A stretch of DNA of 64,000 nt from Prevotella sp. oral taxon 475 (GCF_018127805.1 NZ_CP072334.1:1962001-2026000); one strand, 5' to 3'. Positions 52,635 to 62,281 are shown, counted from the stretch's first letter. Notes: generated by a model from the sequence alone, not told the origin. Made by a program: numbers and translations.

Positions 52635-54431
52635 TTATTTGTATTTTACGAATGGGCGGACAAGATTGTCGTATTGTGATATGGCATATCCTCCCCAGTA
52701 TCCATCTGTCGGATTTGCAAGGAAAGCATTCCCGTATGTATCTGTTCCATACAATCCAGTTACAACGTATTCAGAACTTGACCAATACCTCTTAAGGTAC
52801 ATCGCACCTGTAATCGCATCACCACCAACTTGTGTTAACGCAATATCGGCCAAACTGCCATACCAACTATAATGAGCGGGTTGAGTTACAACAGTTTTAT
52901 CACCCAAACCTAAACTAGAAAACATCCACTTAAAATCACTGTATGACGGAAGATACCATTGTAGTGCGGGTGAACCTGTGTAAACCGTACCTGGATCATA
53001 GTGAGCTGCGGCATAGAATGCAGGGAAATCAGAGTTCTTCCCTTTTACCTTTTCGCCAATTACATTACTCGTACTGTAGTTTGGATCCCATGTCTCATCT
53101 AATCCACTGGTAACTTGACTGTTTAAGGCATCGGCCTGATTTGTTACCCCATGCGTATTAGTCTGTTTATACCAATATTTGTTGGTACTCCACCATGCTG
53201 GAGCTCCTCCATTGGCGTTCTTTAATGCTACCGCCATTCCTTTGCTTTGGCTTAACACCACGGCGATGGGCACTTTGGGGGTGGCGAGCACAGTGCCTTG
53301 CTTGTCGACATAGCGTTTCGTTTTACCGTCGCTAGCGCGCAGGGCGGTATATTGGGTGGAGTTAAGGAAGTCAGTGGTGCCGTCGCTCATCAAGTAGAGG
53401 AAGTTGTATTTGAGGTTGATGTTCACCAAATACGACTCGTTGATGTCCATGACGTGGGCTGAATGAATGTTGGGATCGACAAGACTGATGAGGTTGACGC
53501 TGGCACCGGCCATGTTCATCTTGTAGATCTGCCCGCCGGTGAACTTGAGTTTGAAACCTTCCATGTCGGTACCGGGCACGAAGTAGAGATACTCGTTACT
53601 CTGGGTGGTGTAGGTACCGTCGGCGTTAGGAGTGGTGGCACTGGCAGGGAAAGTGAGGGGTTCGTTAAGAGGATTCAGTTCGCCATCAGTCAACTTATCA
53701 CCGCTGTAGGGTAGTTCAAAGGTGCAATCCTCAGGCAGCAAATTGGAGTTGTAGGCTTGTATGCTGGCTGTGGTGGAGGCTTGAATGGGCATCCATCCGG
53801 TAAGCTTGATACGCATACGACAACCCACATGGCTCATTTGGAAATCGACATACTGTGGGTCGGGTGTGGCGGTTACAGTATAATCGGTTCGGGCCAGCAA
53901 GGCCTTTTCGGCGTTGTCACGGGTAAGCTTCAATCCAATCGTGCCCATGGGGGTGGTGACTTTAGTCATACGGTTATTGTGCAACATGAAGATGTAAGGG
54001 CCTGGTGCCAGGCGCAAATGCATGTTGGGAGTGAATTTGCCGTCTTTCAATGTGCCGGTAATCTCCCCTTTCAGCGTGTAGGTGGGAAAAGAGCCTTGGA
54101 ATACGAGCATCGTATAGTCGTCGTTCTCCAATGCGCGGGTAGCGGCTATGGAGCGGGTAGTCCTGGCAGAGTCGCGTTGCACGGTTACCTCGGCCAGCAG
54201 GTTGTTGCCCAGGTCGATGGTTTTGCGGCTGATGGTGTCGGAGGTTGGCGTGGTGCGTGTTCCGACATATTCTTTTTCAGTATTGAAATCTTTGAAGTTT
54301 ACCTTGAACTCAATACCTTGCGTAATATCCACTTTGCCTTTATCGCCATCCTCGGGCTTTACGTTATCATTGTTGCTGCAAGCTGCCAGCATGGCTAACA
54401 GTGCGAAGGATAAAATCATCTTTGTCTTCAT
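52635..54431 (-). CDS. Fimbrillin-like lipoprotein with FISUMP-type C-terminal domain, cassette 4
   Basis: A 598-residue outer-membrane or surface lipoprotein. The ATG at 54431 gives a type II signal peptide (MKTKMILSFALLAMLAAC) with the lipid-anchored Cys at 18. Residues about 35-330 resemble Bacteroidetes fimbrillins (Mfa-like, with the RTTPTSD processing-like region and paired beta-strand domains). The C-terminal part (about 370-598) has W..P..SDFKWMF and RYWSSSEY, as in FISUMP/DUF1566-type domains; a related protein starts off the window end at 64000. It is preceded by the 79-residue acidic peptide gene and leader copy 4. Probable adhesive pilus tip or accessory component. Confidence 0.82.
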   Translation of the reverse strand: MKTKMILSFALLAMLAACSNNDNVKPEDGDKGKVDITQGIEFKVNFKDFNTEKEYVGTRTTPTSDTISRKTIDLGNNLLAEVTVQRDSARTTRSIAATRALENDDYTMLVFQGSFPTYTLKGEITGTLKDGKFTPNMHLRLAPGPYIFMLHNNRMTKVTTPMGTIGLKLTRDNAEKALLARTDYTVTATPDPQYVDFQMSHVGCRMRIKLTGWMPIQASTTASIQAYNSNLLPEDCTFELPYSGDKLTDGELNPLNEPLTFPASATTPNADGTYTTQSNEYLYFVPGTDMEGFKLKFTGGQIYKMNMAGASVNLISLVDPNIHSAHVMDINESYLVNINLKYNFLYLMSDGTTDFLNSTQYTALRASDGKTKRYVDKQGTVLATPKVPIAVVLSQSKGMAVALKNANGGAPAWWSTNKYWYKQTNTHGVTNQADALNSQVTSGLDETWDPNYSTSNVIGEKVKGKNSDFPAFYAAAHYDPGTVYTGSPALQWYLPSYSDFKWMFSSLGLGDKTVVTQPAHYSWYGSLADIALTQVGGDAITGAMYLKRYWSSSEYVVTGLYGTDTYGNAFLANPTDGYWGGYAISQYDNLVRPFVKYK

Positions 54432-54453
54432 TGTGTCTGTCTCTTTTTTACGT

Positions 54454-54693
54454 TTAATAATCTTCTTCTTCTCCATCGTCTTCCCACAAACCCTTTTTGG
54501 AGGGTGCTACGTTGCTCTCGTCGCCAAAGAAGACGGAACCGCCCTCATGGTTCTTTTCATCCCACGGGTCGGTGGTCGAGGGGTTGCCGCCATTGGGACG
54601 AACGGAGACGCAGATAAAACTCTCACTTTCCGTTTGAATAACCTCACATTGCGGTGCTGTGTAAGGTTGATTCTTGAATTGCTTTCTGTTCAT
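54454..54693 (-). CDS. Small acidic peptide of surface cassette 4 (unknown function)
   Basis: A 79-residue protein located before, not after, its surface-protein partner; the fimbrillin-like gene follows 22 bases later. It resembles the three other cassette peptides in plan, not in detail: a YTAPQCEVIQTESESFI start, a Gly/Asn/Pro linker with DPWDEKNHEGG, and an acidic GLWEDDGEEEDY ending. It has one Cys at about 15 and another near 28. Its ATG overlaps the stop of a possible leader frame (see leader copy 4). Function unknown. Confidence 0.75.
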   Translation of the reverse strand: MNRKQFKNQPYTAPQCEVIQTESESFICVSVRPNGGNPSTTDPWDEKNHEGGSVFFGDESNVAPSKKGLWEDDGEEEDY

Positions 54694-54770
54694 AATTCTC
54701 TAATATTTAATTGATGAAACTTCGGTGTGAATTCGCTTTCCGACACTTGGCGAAAGAGCATGAAAAGAGA

Positions 54771-54800
54771 AGCAAAGGGAACTCCGTGGAGCCCTTTGCT
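54771..54800 (-). terminator. Terminator-like hairpin in leader copy 4
   Basis: AGCAAAGGG pairs with CCCTTTGCT, with inner CTCC/GGAG pairing, followed on the transcript strand by TCTCTTTTC, 78 nt before the peptide start codon. Confidence 0.68.
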
Positions 54801-54872
54801 AATAGGGGTTGCGCTCACTTCGCGCGCGCGTAGAGAAAAGCTAAAAAATCTTACACTACAATAGGTGCGAAT

Positions 54873-54931
<59 letters not shown>

Positions 54932-55047
54932 GGTAGTCATTTTCTGGGAGACTACCAAGGAATGGGCGTTAAAAGATGCAGAAAAGTTCGCCCCTTTCTG
55001 CTCCTTTTGATGCTGCCGATATGTCAACACATTCTGTTTCACGGCGG

Positions 55048-55079
55048 CAAAGGTAACACAATCTTCCCTTTCCGCCAAA
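55048..55079 (-). promoter_or_regulatory. Promoter of cassette 4 (TTTG-N20-TACCTTTG)
   Basis: On the minus strand TTTG (55079-55076), 20 bases, TACCTTTG (55055-55048). It lies just past the prfA stop at 55127. Confidence 0.87.
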
Positions 55080-55126
55080 GGTTTCAATATGAAATACGAA
55101 TCACAGTGAGAATAAATCGGTGATGA

Positions 55127-56242
55127 TTAAGCCAGTGAGGACTCTTTCATCCGCTCGGCATTTTCGGCCACGGTGAGAGCGTCGATCATATCTTGGATGT
55201 TGCCGGAAACAAAGCCTTGAAGGTCGTGCGTGGTGTAGCCAATGCGATGGTCGGTGACACGGCCCTGCGGATAGTTGTAAGTGCGTATTTTGGCAGAACG
55301 GTCGCCGGTGGAGACGAGACTCTTGCGCCGACTGGCAATATCGTCGATATACTTTTGATGCTCGCGATCGTAAATAAAGGTACGCAGTCGAGAAAGGGCG
55401 CGTTCCTTGTTCTTGGGTTGGTCGCGTGTTTCGGTACATTCGATGAGAATTTCCTCAGTCTCGCCCGTGTTGGGGTTCTTCCAAGGATAGCGCAAACGCA
55501 CGCCCGATTCTACCTTATTGACGTTCTGACCGCCTGCACCCGAACTGCGGAACGTGTCCCACTTGATGTCGCCTTCGTTGATATTTACTTCGAACTTGTC
55601 GGCCTCGGGCAGCACGGCAACGGTAGCAGCAGAGGTGTGCATTCGGCCCTGCGTTTCGGTAGCAGGAACGCGTTGCACGCGGTGTACGCCGCTTTCGTAT
55701 TTCAGAACGCCGTAGACGTTATCGCCACTTACAGCGAAGTCTATCTCCTTAAAACCGCCGACAGCACCTTCGCTCGAACTGGTGACGGAAAGACTCCAGC
55801 CTTTGGAGTCGCAGAAGCGTTTGTACATGCCAAAGAGGTCGCCAGCAAAGAGTGCGGCCTCGTCGCCACCTGTTCCGGCACGGATTTCCATTTGCACGTT
55901 CTTGGCGTCTTCGGGGTCTTTAGGAATGAGCAACAGTTTGATTTCTTCTTCCAGCTTCGGACGTTCTGTTTCGTTGACCGACAACTCTTCACGCGCCATC
56001 TCTTTTAGGTCGGAATCGGTTTCGTTGGCCAGAATATCTTTGGCTTCGGCAATGGAATTCAAACAAGAGACGTATCTACGGCGGGCATCCATGATATCGC
56101 CAAGATCTTTATATTCGCGGGTAAGTTTTACGTATCGCTCTTGGTCGGCAATGACGGCAGGATCGGTAATCAGGGTCGACACTTCTTCGTAACGACTTTC
56201 CAATCCGTCGAGTTTCGCTAATATGCTGTTATCTTCTATCAT
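55127..56242 (-). CDS. prfA: Peptide chain release factor 1
   Basis: A 371-residue class I release factor recognising UAA and UAG. The GGQ peptidyl-hydrolysis motif is in GAGGQNVNKVESG (about residue 238), and the codon-recognition PAT loop position reads PATETQGR. It follows purM by 9 bases on the same strand. In related genomes as I remember them, pyrF is the next gene; here the cassette 4 block lies between. Confidence 0.96.
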   Translation of the reverse strand: MIEDNSILAKLDGLESRYEEVSTLITDPAVIADQERYVKLTREYKDLGDIMDARRRYVSCLNSIAEAKDILANETDSDLKEMAREELSVNETERPKLEEEIKLLLIPKDPEDAKNVQMEIRAGTGGDEAALFAGDLFGMYKRFCDSKGWSLSVTSSSEGAVGGFKEIDFAVSGDNVYGVLKYESGVHRVQRVPATETQGRMHTSAATVAVLPEADKFEVNINEGDIKWDTFRSSGAGGQNVNKVESGVRLRYPWKNPNTGETEEILIECTETRDQPKNKERALSRLRTFIYDREHQKYIDDIASRRKSLVSTGDRSAKIRTYNYPQGRVTDHRIGYTTHDLQGFVSGNIQDMIDALTVAENAERMKESSLA

Positions 56243-56251
56243 CTTTCTTCA

Positions 56252-57415
56252 TCAATAGTTATAGGTTCCAAATTCTGAGGTAATGGTGAGCGACTTGCTG
56301 CCTTCTTCTACACGGCCGACTATCTGCGCATCGATGTTGAAGCTGCGACTGATGTCGATGATACGGGGGGCAATGTCGGGGTGGACGTAGAGTTCCATGC
56401 GATGGCCCATGTTAAACACTTTATACATCTCGCGCCAATCAGTGTTGCTTTCTTTCTGAATAAGACGGAAGAGGGGCGGGACGGGGAAGAGATGGTCTTT
56501 TATCACGCGGCAGTTGTCACCGACGAAGTGGAGCACCTTGGTTTGTGCGCCACCTGTGCAGTGTACCATACCGTGGATATCAGAGCGCAGCTCATCGAGC
56601 ACCTGACGGATAACGGGAGCGTAGGTGCGGGTGGGCGAGAGCACCAATTGACCGGCATCAACGCCAAGAGCCTCGATGGCATCGGTCAGATGTTTTGTTC
56701 CGCTGTAGACCAGTTCCTGGGGCACAGCGTGGTCGTAGGTCTCCGGATATTTCTCGGCCAAGTATTTGGCAAAGACATCGTGGCGCGCGCTGGTGAGTCC
56801 GTTGCTGCCCACACCGCCGTTATAGCGTTGTTCGTAGGTGGCGGTGCCGCAGGAGGAGAGCCCTACAATGACGTCGCCGGGGCGAATGTTGGCATTGTTG
56901 ATGACATGGCTACGCTTCATGCGACAGGTGACAGTAGAGTCGACAATGATTGTGCGGACGAGATCGCCCACGTCGGCAGTTTCACCACCGGTGGCATAGA
57001 TGCCGATACCCATGCGTCGAAGTTCGGCAAGCAGATCGTCGGTGCCGTTGATGATAGCGGAGATTACTTCGCCGGGGATGAGCATTTTGTTGCGCCCGAT
57101 GGTACTTGAGACGAGGATATTGTCGACGGCACCCACGCAGAGCAGGTCGTCGGTATTCATCACGATGGCATCCTGGGCGATGCCGCGCCATACGGACAGA
57201 TCGCCCGTCTCGCGCCAGTAGGCGTAGGCCAGTGACGACTTAGTACCGGCTCCATCGGCATGCATGATGTTGCAATACTCGTCGTCTCCGCCGAGGATGT
57301 CGGGGATGATTTTGCAGAATGCTTGCGGAAAGATTCCTTTATCGATATTCTTGATGGCATTGTGCACATCTTCTTTGGCGGCACTCACGCCGCGCTGCAT
57401 ATAACGGTTGTTCAT
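56252..57415 (-). CDS. purM: Phosphoribosylformylglycinamidine cyclo-ligase
   Basis: A 387-residue ATP-dependent enzyme forming aminoimidazole ribotide in purine synthesis. The ATG at 57415 (MNNRYMQRGVSAAKEDV) is chosen because upstream in-frame codons fall in an 8-bp repeat tract. Key stretches are HADGAGTKSSLAYAYW, NTDDLLCVGA, ATGGETADVGD and GLSSCGTATYEQRYNGG. The longer form with a divergent C-terminus is usual in Bacteroidetes. Coupled to prfA. Confidence 0.94.
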   Translation of the reverse strand: MNNRYMQRGVSAAKEDVHNAIKNIDKGIFPQAFCKIIPDILGGDDEYCNIMHADGAGTKSSLAYAYWRETGDLSVWRGIAQDAIVMNTDDLLCVGAVDNILVSSTIGRNKMLIPGEVISAIINGTDDLLAELRRMGIGIYATGGETADVGDLVRTIIVDSTVTCRMKRSHVINNANIRPGDVIVGLSSCGTATYEQRYNGGVGSNGLTSARHDVFAKYLAEKYPETYDHAVPQELVYSGTKHLTDAIEALGVDAGQLVLSPTRTYAPVIRQVLDELRSDIHGMVHCTGGAQTKVLHFVGDNCRVIKDHLFPVPPLFRLIQKESNTDWREMYKVFNMGHRMELYVHPDIAPRIIDISRSFNIDAQIVGRVEEGSKSLTITSEFGTYNY

Positions 57416-57420
57416 ATTTT

Positions 57421-57475
57421 TAGTTGACAAGTTGACGAGGTGACGAGGTGACAAAGTTGACAAGTTGACGAGGAA
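57421..57475. repeat. GTTGACRA-type 8-bp-unit tract
   Basis: AGTTGACAAGTTGACGAGGTG followed by GACGAGGTGACAAAGTTGAC, in the aroE-purM spacer just upstream of the purM ATG. Confidence 0.75.
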
Positions 57476-57506
57476 GTTACTCTGTCGACAAAAGCAATAC
57501 TCCTTC

Positions 57507-58265
57507 CTACTTCCTCCCATCTTCTCCCGTCCAAATTTCCCAACTGGCGAAAGCTTGGAGGAGAAGCATTTCCAGTCCATTTTTGGTGATAGCCCCTTGC
57601 TGCCGACCTTTTTTCATAAAGAGCGTTTCGTCGGGATTATAGAGCAGGTCGTAGAGCAGCGTGTGCGAATTCATCGCCTCGTAAGGCAGGTCGGGGCATA
57701 CCTCGGTATTGGGATAGAGTCCCAGTGGAGTGCAGTTGACGATGACGTTGTAGGCCTCGATCATCTCGGGAGTGATCTGATTGTAGGTGACGACGCCTGC
57801 GCGCGGTGTCCTACTGACGAAGAGTGTCTCCAGGCCCAGGCTTTTCAGTCCGTAGGCCACGGCTTTGGCCGCTCCGCCCGTACCGAGGATGAGAGCCTTC
57901 TTATGACAAGGCTCGAGCATCGATTCGATACTACGGGTAAACCCGATGACATCGCTGTTGAAGCCCTTGAGTATCGTCTTCGAACCTTTATGACTCACGC
58001 GGATGACATTCACCGCTCCGATGGCCGAGGCCTCGGGCGTGATGTCGTCTAAATAGCGCATCACCTCCTCTTTGTAGGGGATGGTGACGTTGAGGCCTTT
58101 CAGATGAGCATTAGCGGCAAGAATCTCGGGCAGATCTTCGATTTGGGAAATCTCGAAGTTGACGTATTCTGCGTCGATGCCTTCATTGTGGAACTTCTCG
58201 TTGAAGTAGCCTATTGAGAAGGAATGTCCAAGGGGATAGCCTATCAGTCCGTACTTATCCATCAT
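57507..58265 (-). CDS. aroE: Shikimate dehydrogenase
   Basis: A 252-residue NADP-dependent enzyme of the aromatic amino acid pathway. The N-terminal substrate domain has YGLIGYPLGHSFS (the S-x-S shikimate contact region partly altered to SFS) and NVTIPYKE with the catalytic Lys. The Rossmann domain has LGTGGAAKAV and an SRTPR phosphate-binding loop. It is a little shorter than E. coli AroE. It begins 5 bases after menG, so the two are co-transcribed. Confidence 0.95.
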   Translation of the reverse strand: MMDKYGLIGYPLGHSFSIGYFNEKFHNEGIDAEYVNFEISQIEDLPEILAANAHLKGLNVTIPYKEEVMRYLDDITPEASAIGAVNVIRVSHKGSKTILKGFNSDVIGFTRSIESMLEPCHKKALILGTGGAAKAVAYGLKSLGLETLFVSRTPRAGVVTYNQITPEMIEAYNVIVNCTPLGLYPNTEVCPDLPYEAMNSHTLLYDLLYNPDETLFMKKGRQQGAITKNGLEMLLLQAFASWEIWTGEDGRK

Positions 58266-58270
58266 GTTTT

Positions 58271-59008
58271 TTATTTTTTACTGGCCAAATACATCGTGCA
58301 AACACCGAGGGTGAGCCGGCAGAACTGCACCTCCTCGAAGCCCGCTTTACGCAGAATCTCCATCATCTCCTCACCCTGTGGAAAAGCTTCGATGGTATTG
58401 ATGAGATAGCGGTAGGCACTGCCATCTTTCGACACGAGGCGAGCGTAGAGGGGCAACAGCGTGTGCGAGTAGACTTTAAAGAGCCACGACATGGGTGGGC
58501 GCATAGGGGCCGAGAGTTCGACGATGCTGAGGTGTCCACCCGGTCGGAGCACGCGATGCAATTCGCGCAGACAAGTGTCGAGGTCTTTGAAGTTACGGAT
58601 CCCAAAGGCGGCTGTCACAGCATCGAAACTGCCATCTTCGAACGAGAGCTGCAGGCAGTCTTCGCGGCGAAAATGGATGACATCTCGCAAACCTTCGCGC
58701 TCCACCTTCTGTCTTCCCACGGCCATCATTCCTTCGGAGATGTCTGCCCCCACGAGTTGTTCGGGCTTTAGCATCCGGGCGGCGAGGATAGCGAAGTCGC
58801 CGGTTCCGGTGGCGATGTCGAGTATCTCCCGGGGGGCGAAAGGCTTTAGCTGGGCGATGGCTTTGCGTCGCCAGCCTTTGTCGATGTCGCACGACAGGCG
58901 ATGGTTGAGCATATCGTAAGTGGGAGCGATGTTGTCGAACATCTCTTCCACTTGTGCGCCTTTGTCGCCCTCGCTGCCGTAGGGCTTGATTTGTTCTTGC
59001 CGATACAT
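58271..59008 (-). CDS. menG: Demethylmenaquinone methyltransferase
   Basis: A 245-residue SAM-dependent methyltransferase for the last step of menaquinone synthesis (UbiE/MenG family). Motifs are [14 protein letters not shown] near the N-terminus, the SAM loop [13 protein letters not shown] (about 65), [17 protein letters not shown], and the family signature [11 protein letters not shown]. Bacteroidales make menaquinone, not ubiquinone, so MenG is preferred over UbiE. Confidence 0.95.
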   Translation of the reverse strand: MYRQEQIKPYGSEGDKGAQVEEMFDNIAPTYDMLNHRLSCDIDKGWRRKAIAQLKPFAPREILDIATGTGDFAILAARMLKPEQLVGADISEGMMAVGRQKVEREGLRDVIHFRREDCLQLSFEDGSFDAVTAAFGIRNFKDLDTCLRELHRVLRPGGHLSIVELSAPMRPPMSWLFKVYSHTLLPLYARLVSKDGSAYRYLINTIEAFPQGEEMMEILRKAGFEEVQFCRLTLGVCTMYLASKK

Positions 59009-59084
59009 TTTTTATTGACAATTGATCATTTCGAGCTTTTGGGAGGATACGCCCCCTAAGTTAGGGGATTGAGGGGCTGTTGAG

Positions 59085-59330
59085 TGAAGTTTCAACTTTC
59101 CGAGGCCTCGGAAGCTCTGTTTTTCTCATTTTCGAGCTTTCCGAGTAGTCGGAAGCCCCGTTTTTCCCATTTTTGAGCTTTCCGAGTAGTTGGAAGCTCC
59201 GTTTTTCTCATTTTCGAGCTTTCCAAGTAGTTGGAAGCTTCGTTTTTCTCATTTTCGGGCTTTCCAAGTAGTTGGAAGCCCCGTTTGGCTCATTTTTGAA
59301 CTTTCCAAGTAGTTGGAAGCTTTATCGGGC
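59085..59330. repeat. 41-bp minisatellite, six units (array D)
   Basis: CTTTCC(G/A)A begins at 59096, 59137, 59178, 59219, 59260 and 59301, exactly 41 bp apart. Units hold the dyad GCTTTCCAAGTAGTTGGAAGC followed by TCCGTTTTTCTCATTTTCGA. The array ends against the purC stop codon. Same period as arrays A-C, unrelated sequence. A GGGGATTGAGGGGCT stretch precedes it. Confidence 0.96.
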
Positions 59331-60281
59331 TCATTTTTCCTGCGCCAGGTAGGCCGAAACGTTGCAATGGATGCGAGCGGCGATGTCGCCAGTTTCGGTG
59401 GAGCGATTGAAAGGCTCTCCGGTGATGTGCTCGTAGAGTTCGATGTAGCGGTTGCTCACTTCGAGGGCATATTCGTCGGTAATGTCGGGCATGGTCTGTC
59501 CGGGTTCATTCATAAATCCGCGGGCGATGAGCCACTGCCGCAGAAATTCTTTGGAGAGTTGGCGTTGAGGTGCACCCTTGGCCAGTTTTTCTTCGTAGCC
59601 CTCGGCATAGAAATAACGACTGGAGTCGGGGGTGTGGATTTCGTCGATGAGGTAGACCCGACCGTCGCGCTTGCCGAATTCGTATTTCGTGTCGACCAGG
59701 ATGAGGCCCTGCCGTGCGGCAATCTCCTGCCCGCGGGCGAAAAGGCGACGGGTGTAATCCTCTATCACGGCGTAGTCTTCAGCCGAAACAAGACCTTGCG
59801 CGATGATTTCCTCACGCGAGATGTTGAGGTCGTGCCCCTCGTCAGCTTTCGTCGTAGGGGTGATAATGGGTTGTGGGAAACGTTCGTTCTCGCGCATCCC
59901 ATCGGGCAGACGTACGCCGCAGAGCTCACGACAGCCTTCTTGGTAGGCGCGCCAGGCCGAACCGGTGAGGATGGAGCGGATGATCATTTCCACGCGGAAG
60001 GGTTCGCACTTAAGGCCGACGGTGACCATCGGGTCGGGCGTGGCGAGTTTCCAGTTGGGGCAGATGTCGGCGGTGAGATCGAGAAATTTGGCGGCAATCT
60101 GGTTGAGCACTTGTCCCTTGAAGGGGATGCCTTTGGGGAGGATGACGTCGAATGCCGAGATGCGGTCGGTGGCAATCATCACGAGTCGGTCGGCGTCGAT
60201 GTCGTACACGTCGCGCACTTTGCCATGATAGACGCTGCGCTGACGGTCAAAGTGAAAGTCGGTTGTTGTTAATGCTTTCAT
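59331..60281 (-). CDS. purC: SAICAR synthetase
   Basis: A 316-residue enzyme joining aspartate to CAIR in purine synthesis; the length is that of the longer eukaryote- and Bacteroidetes-type PurC. Visible are the ATP-loop [36 protein letters not shown], and [16 protein letters not shown]. The C-terminus has the [14 protein letters not shown] motif expected for the active site. It is followed by array D and preceded by a TTACTCC pyrimidine tract shared with the phoH end. Confidence 0.95.
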   Translation of the reverse strand: MKALTTTDFHFDRQRSVYHGKVRDVYDIDADRLVMIATDRISAFDVILPKGIPFKGQVLNQIAAKFLDLTADICPNWKLATPDPMVTVGLKCEPFRVEMIIRSILTGSAWRAYQEGCRELCGVRLPDGMRENERFPQPIITPTTKADEGHDLNISREEIIAQGLVSAEDYAVIEDYTRRLFARGQEIAARQGLILVDTKYEFGKRDGRVYLIDEIHTPDSSRYFYAEGYEEKLAKGAPQRQLSKEFLRQWLIARGFMNEPGQTMPDITDEYALEVSNRYIELYEHITGEPFNRSTETGDIAARIHCNVSAYLAQEK

Positions 60282-60356
60282 TGTGTGTTGTATGTTTTTT
60301 GTGTGAAATATCGTTGTTTCTTTACTTACTCCTTTTACTCCTTACTCCCTTACTCC

Positions 60357-61304
60357 TTACTTACTACCCTTGTAGGCCTCGTAAGCGTTCACGATTCGGG
60401 TAACGAGTCGGTGCCGCACGATGTCTTTTGAGCCGAATCTTACGGTGGCAATACCTCGAATGTCGGTCAGAATGTCGAGAGCTGTTCGCAGTCCGCTAGT
60501 TTCTTGGCGGGGCAGGTCGATTTGGGTGAGGTCGCCCGTGACGATCATTTTCGTGTTGGTACCCATTCGGGTGAGAAACATTTTAATTTGCGCCGAGGTA
60601 GTATTCTGAGCTTCGTCGAGGATGACGATGGCATCGTTCAGCGTTCGTCCACGCATAAAAGCCAGTGGGGCGATTTGTATCACGCGCTTCTCCATCATCT
60701 CTTGCAGTTTGACGGCGGGGAGCATGTCTTCCAGCGCGTCGTAGAGGGGTTGAAGATAGGGGTCGATTTTCTCTTTCATGTCTCCCGGCAGAAAACCGAG
60801 CTTCTCGCCCGCCTCTACTGCCGGTCGGCTGAGGATGATCTTCTTGGCCGTCTTCTCCTTCAAAGCTTTCACCGCCAGGGCGATGCTTAGGTAGGTTTTA
60901 CCCGTTCCGGCCGGTCCCACGGCAAATACCAGATCGTTCTTCTCGTAGGCCTCTACCAATAGCTGCTGATTCTCGCTGCGACTTTTGATGGGTTTGCCCG
61001 ACGTATTGTAGACGATGACGCCCTTACTGCCCTCGGCTTTGGTCTTTCTACCGTTGATGATGTCGATGAGGTCTTCTTCGGTGATGGCGTTGTATTTCAG
61101 GATGTGGCGGCGCAGGGCTTCGGTTTTCTCTTCAAATCGAATCAGCTCCTCCTCGTCGCCCAAGGCACGCACCACATTATCGCGTGCCACGATGCGCAAC
61201 TTGGGGAAGAGCGACTTCAGCATCTGCAAGTGTCCGTTGTTCACACCGTAGAACATTACGGGGTCAATGTCTTCAAGAACGATATGTTTCTCTACCAATA
61301 TCAA
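60357..61304 (-). CDS. PhoH family ATPase
   Basis: A 315-residue protein of the PhoH/YbeZ family. An N-terminal RNA-binding-like region (about 1-95) precedes the P-loop ATPase with VGPAGTGKTYLSIALA (about 132), SRPAVEAGEKLGFLPGD, FMRGRTLNDAIVILDEAQNT (Walker B) and TGDLTQIDLP. Family members act with the endoribonuclease YbeY in RNA metabolism; the function here is inferred. A TAATTTTG box at 61329-61336 is the likely promoter, facing the divergent DUF5715 gene. Confidence 0.93.
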   Translation of the reverse strand: MILVEKHIVLEDIDPVMFYGVNNGHLQMLKSLFPKLRIVARDNVVRALGDEEELIRFEEKTEALRRHILKYNAITEEDLIDIINGRKTKAEGSKGVIVYNTSGKPIKSRSENQQLLVEAYEKNDLVFAVGPAGTGKTYLSIALAVKALKEKTAKKIILSRPAVEAGEKLGFLPGDMKEKIDPYLQPLYDALEDMLPAVKLQEMMEKRVIQIAPLAFMRGRTLNDAIVILDEAQNTTSAQIKMFLTRMGTNTKMIVTGDLTQIDLPRQETSGLRTALDILTDIRGIATVRFGSKDIVRHRLVTRIVNAYEAYKGSK

Positions 61305-61328
61305 TGTCTTCTACTTTGTTGATAGGCG

Positions 61329-61376
61329 CAAAATTACAAAAAACGTTCTATAACTTTGCACTTTTCGCTACCTTTG
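61329..61376. promoter_or_regulatory. Divergent promoter region, phoH and DUF5715 gene
   Basis: Minus strand: TAATTTTG (61336-61329) for phoH. Plus strand: TAACTTTG (61351-61358) and TACCTTTG (61369-61376), the second 22 bases before the DUF5715 ATG. The three -7 boxes lie within 48 bases. Confidence 0.6.
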
Positions 61377-61398
61377 TGCCTACAAACCACCTGTTTCA

Positions 61399-62211
61399 AT
61401 GAGATTGACAAAGACGAGAATCACCAAGAACCAATATTTGAAAGCCTTTTCCGCCTGCGTGCTTCTATTGGCTTTCATACGTGCCATCTTTCCCGAAGTG
61501 GCCAGCACGAAGGAGGAAGAATCGTACCATCTTGCAACGGATTCTGCTAAGACGGTATCGAGAGCTGCCTTTCTTTCCGCACAACCAGTGGAGAACGGAG
61601 CACAGACCGTCACTTTTTTCAGGGCCGACGGCTCGCCCGTGAAGAATCGCATTCGTAGTGTTCCCGATTTCTCAAAAGCCTTTCCCGACCTTAACGACGT
61701 ACAGTTGGAGGAAGCTCATCGATACGGCGTCCCTCCGGTAGCCAATCGCCAGGAGGCTGAACGGCGAAAATCGGAATTGGTATACATCGCTGGCAGTCCT
61801 TTTTATCAAGTCGATCGCCTTCGCAGCAGCATTCCTTATCTCGTCCCGCGCGCCGCCGTTTTACTGCACGACATCGGGCGCAATTTCTTCGACAGTTTGC
61901 AGGTGAAGGGCGTTCCACTACATCGATTCATCGTCACGAGCGTGTTGCGCAGCGAGGCAGACGTGGCCACACTGCGCGGACATAACGGCAATGCTTCCGA
62001 AAACAGCTGCCATCGCTATGGCACTACATTCGATATTGCCTACAATCGCTACAAAACGGTTGAGGATCCCAACGGTCCTTCCCGCCGTCGTGTACGCAAC
62101 GACACGCTCAAATGGGTGCTCAGCGAAGTGCTCAACGATCTGCGCACCGCCCACCGCTGCTACATTAAATACGAAGTAAAGCAGGGGTGCTTCCACATCA
62201 CGGTGAGATAG
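61399..62211 (+). CDS. DUF5715 family protein, possible M15-type peptidase relative
   Basis: A 270-residue exported protein with one N-terminal membrane segment (about 15-35, ACVLLLAFIRAIFP). The C-terminal half has SVLRSEADVATLRGHNGNAS, then CHRYGTTFDIAYNRY. The layout Ser-x(n)-His/Asn-Gly...Gly-x-x-x-Asp is reminiscent of M15 DD-carboxypeptidases, where HxxGxAxD binds zinc. The zinc ligands cannot be confirmed; this is an inference from motif layout. It may act on the cell wall. It is transcribed away from phoH and faces the next gene. Confidence 0.8.
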   Translation: MRLTKTRITKNQYLKAFSACVLLLAFIRAIFPEVASTKEEESYHLATDSAKTVSRAAFLSAQPVENGAQTVTFFRADGSPVKNRIRSVPDFSKAFPDLNDVQLEEAHRYGVPPVANRQEAERRKSELVYIAGSPFYQVDRLRSSIPYLVPRAAVLLHDIGRNFFDSLQVKGVPLHRFIVTSVLRSEADVATLRGHNGNASENSCHRYGTTFDIAYNRYKTVEDPNGPSRRRVRNDTLKWVLSEVLNDLRTAHRCYIKYEVKQGCFHITVR

Positions 62212-62281
62212 ATGGGATGAGTTGACGAGTTGATAAGTTGATGAGTTGACGGATTAACCAAGATAGGATTGGATGAAACGA

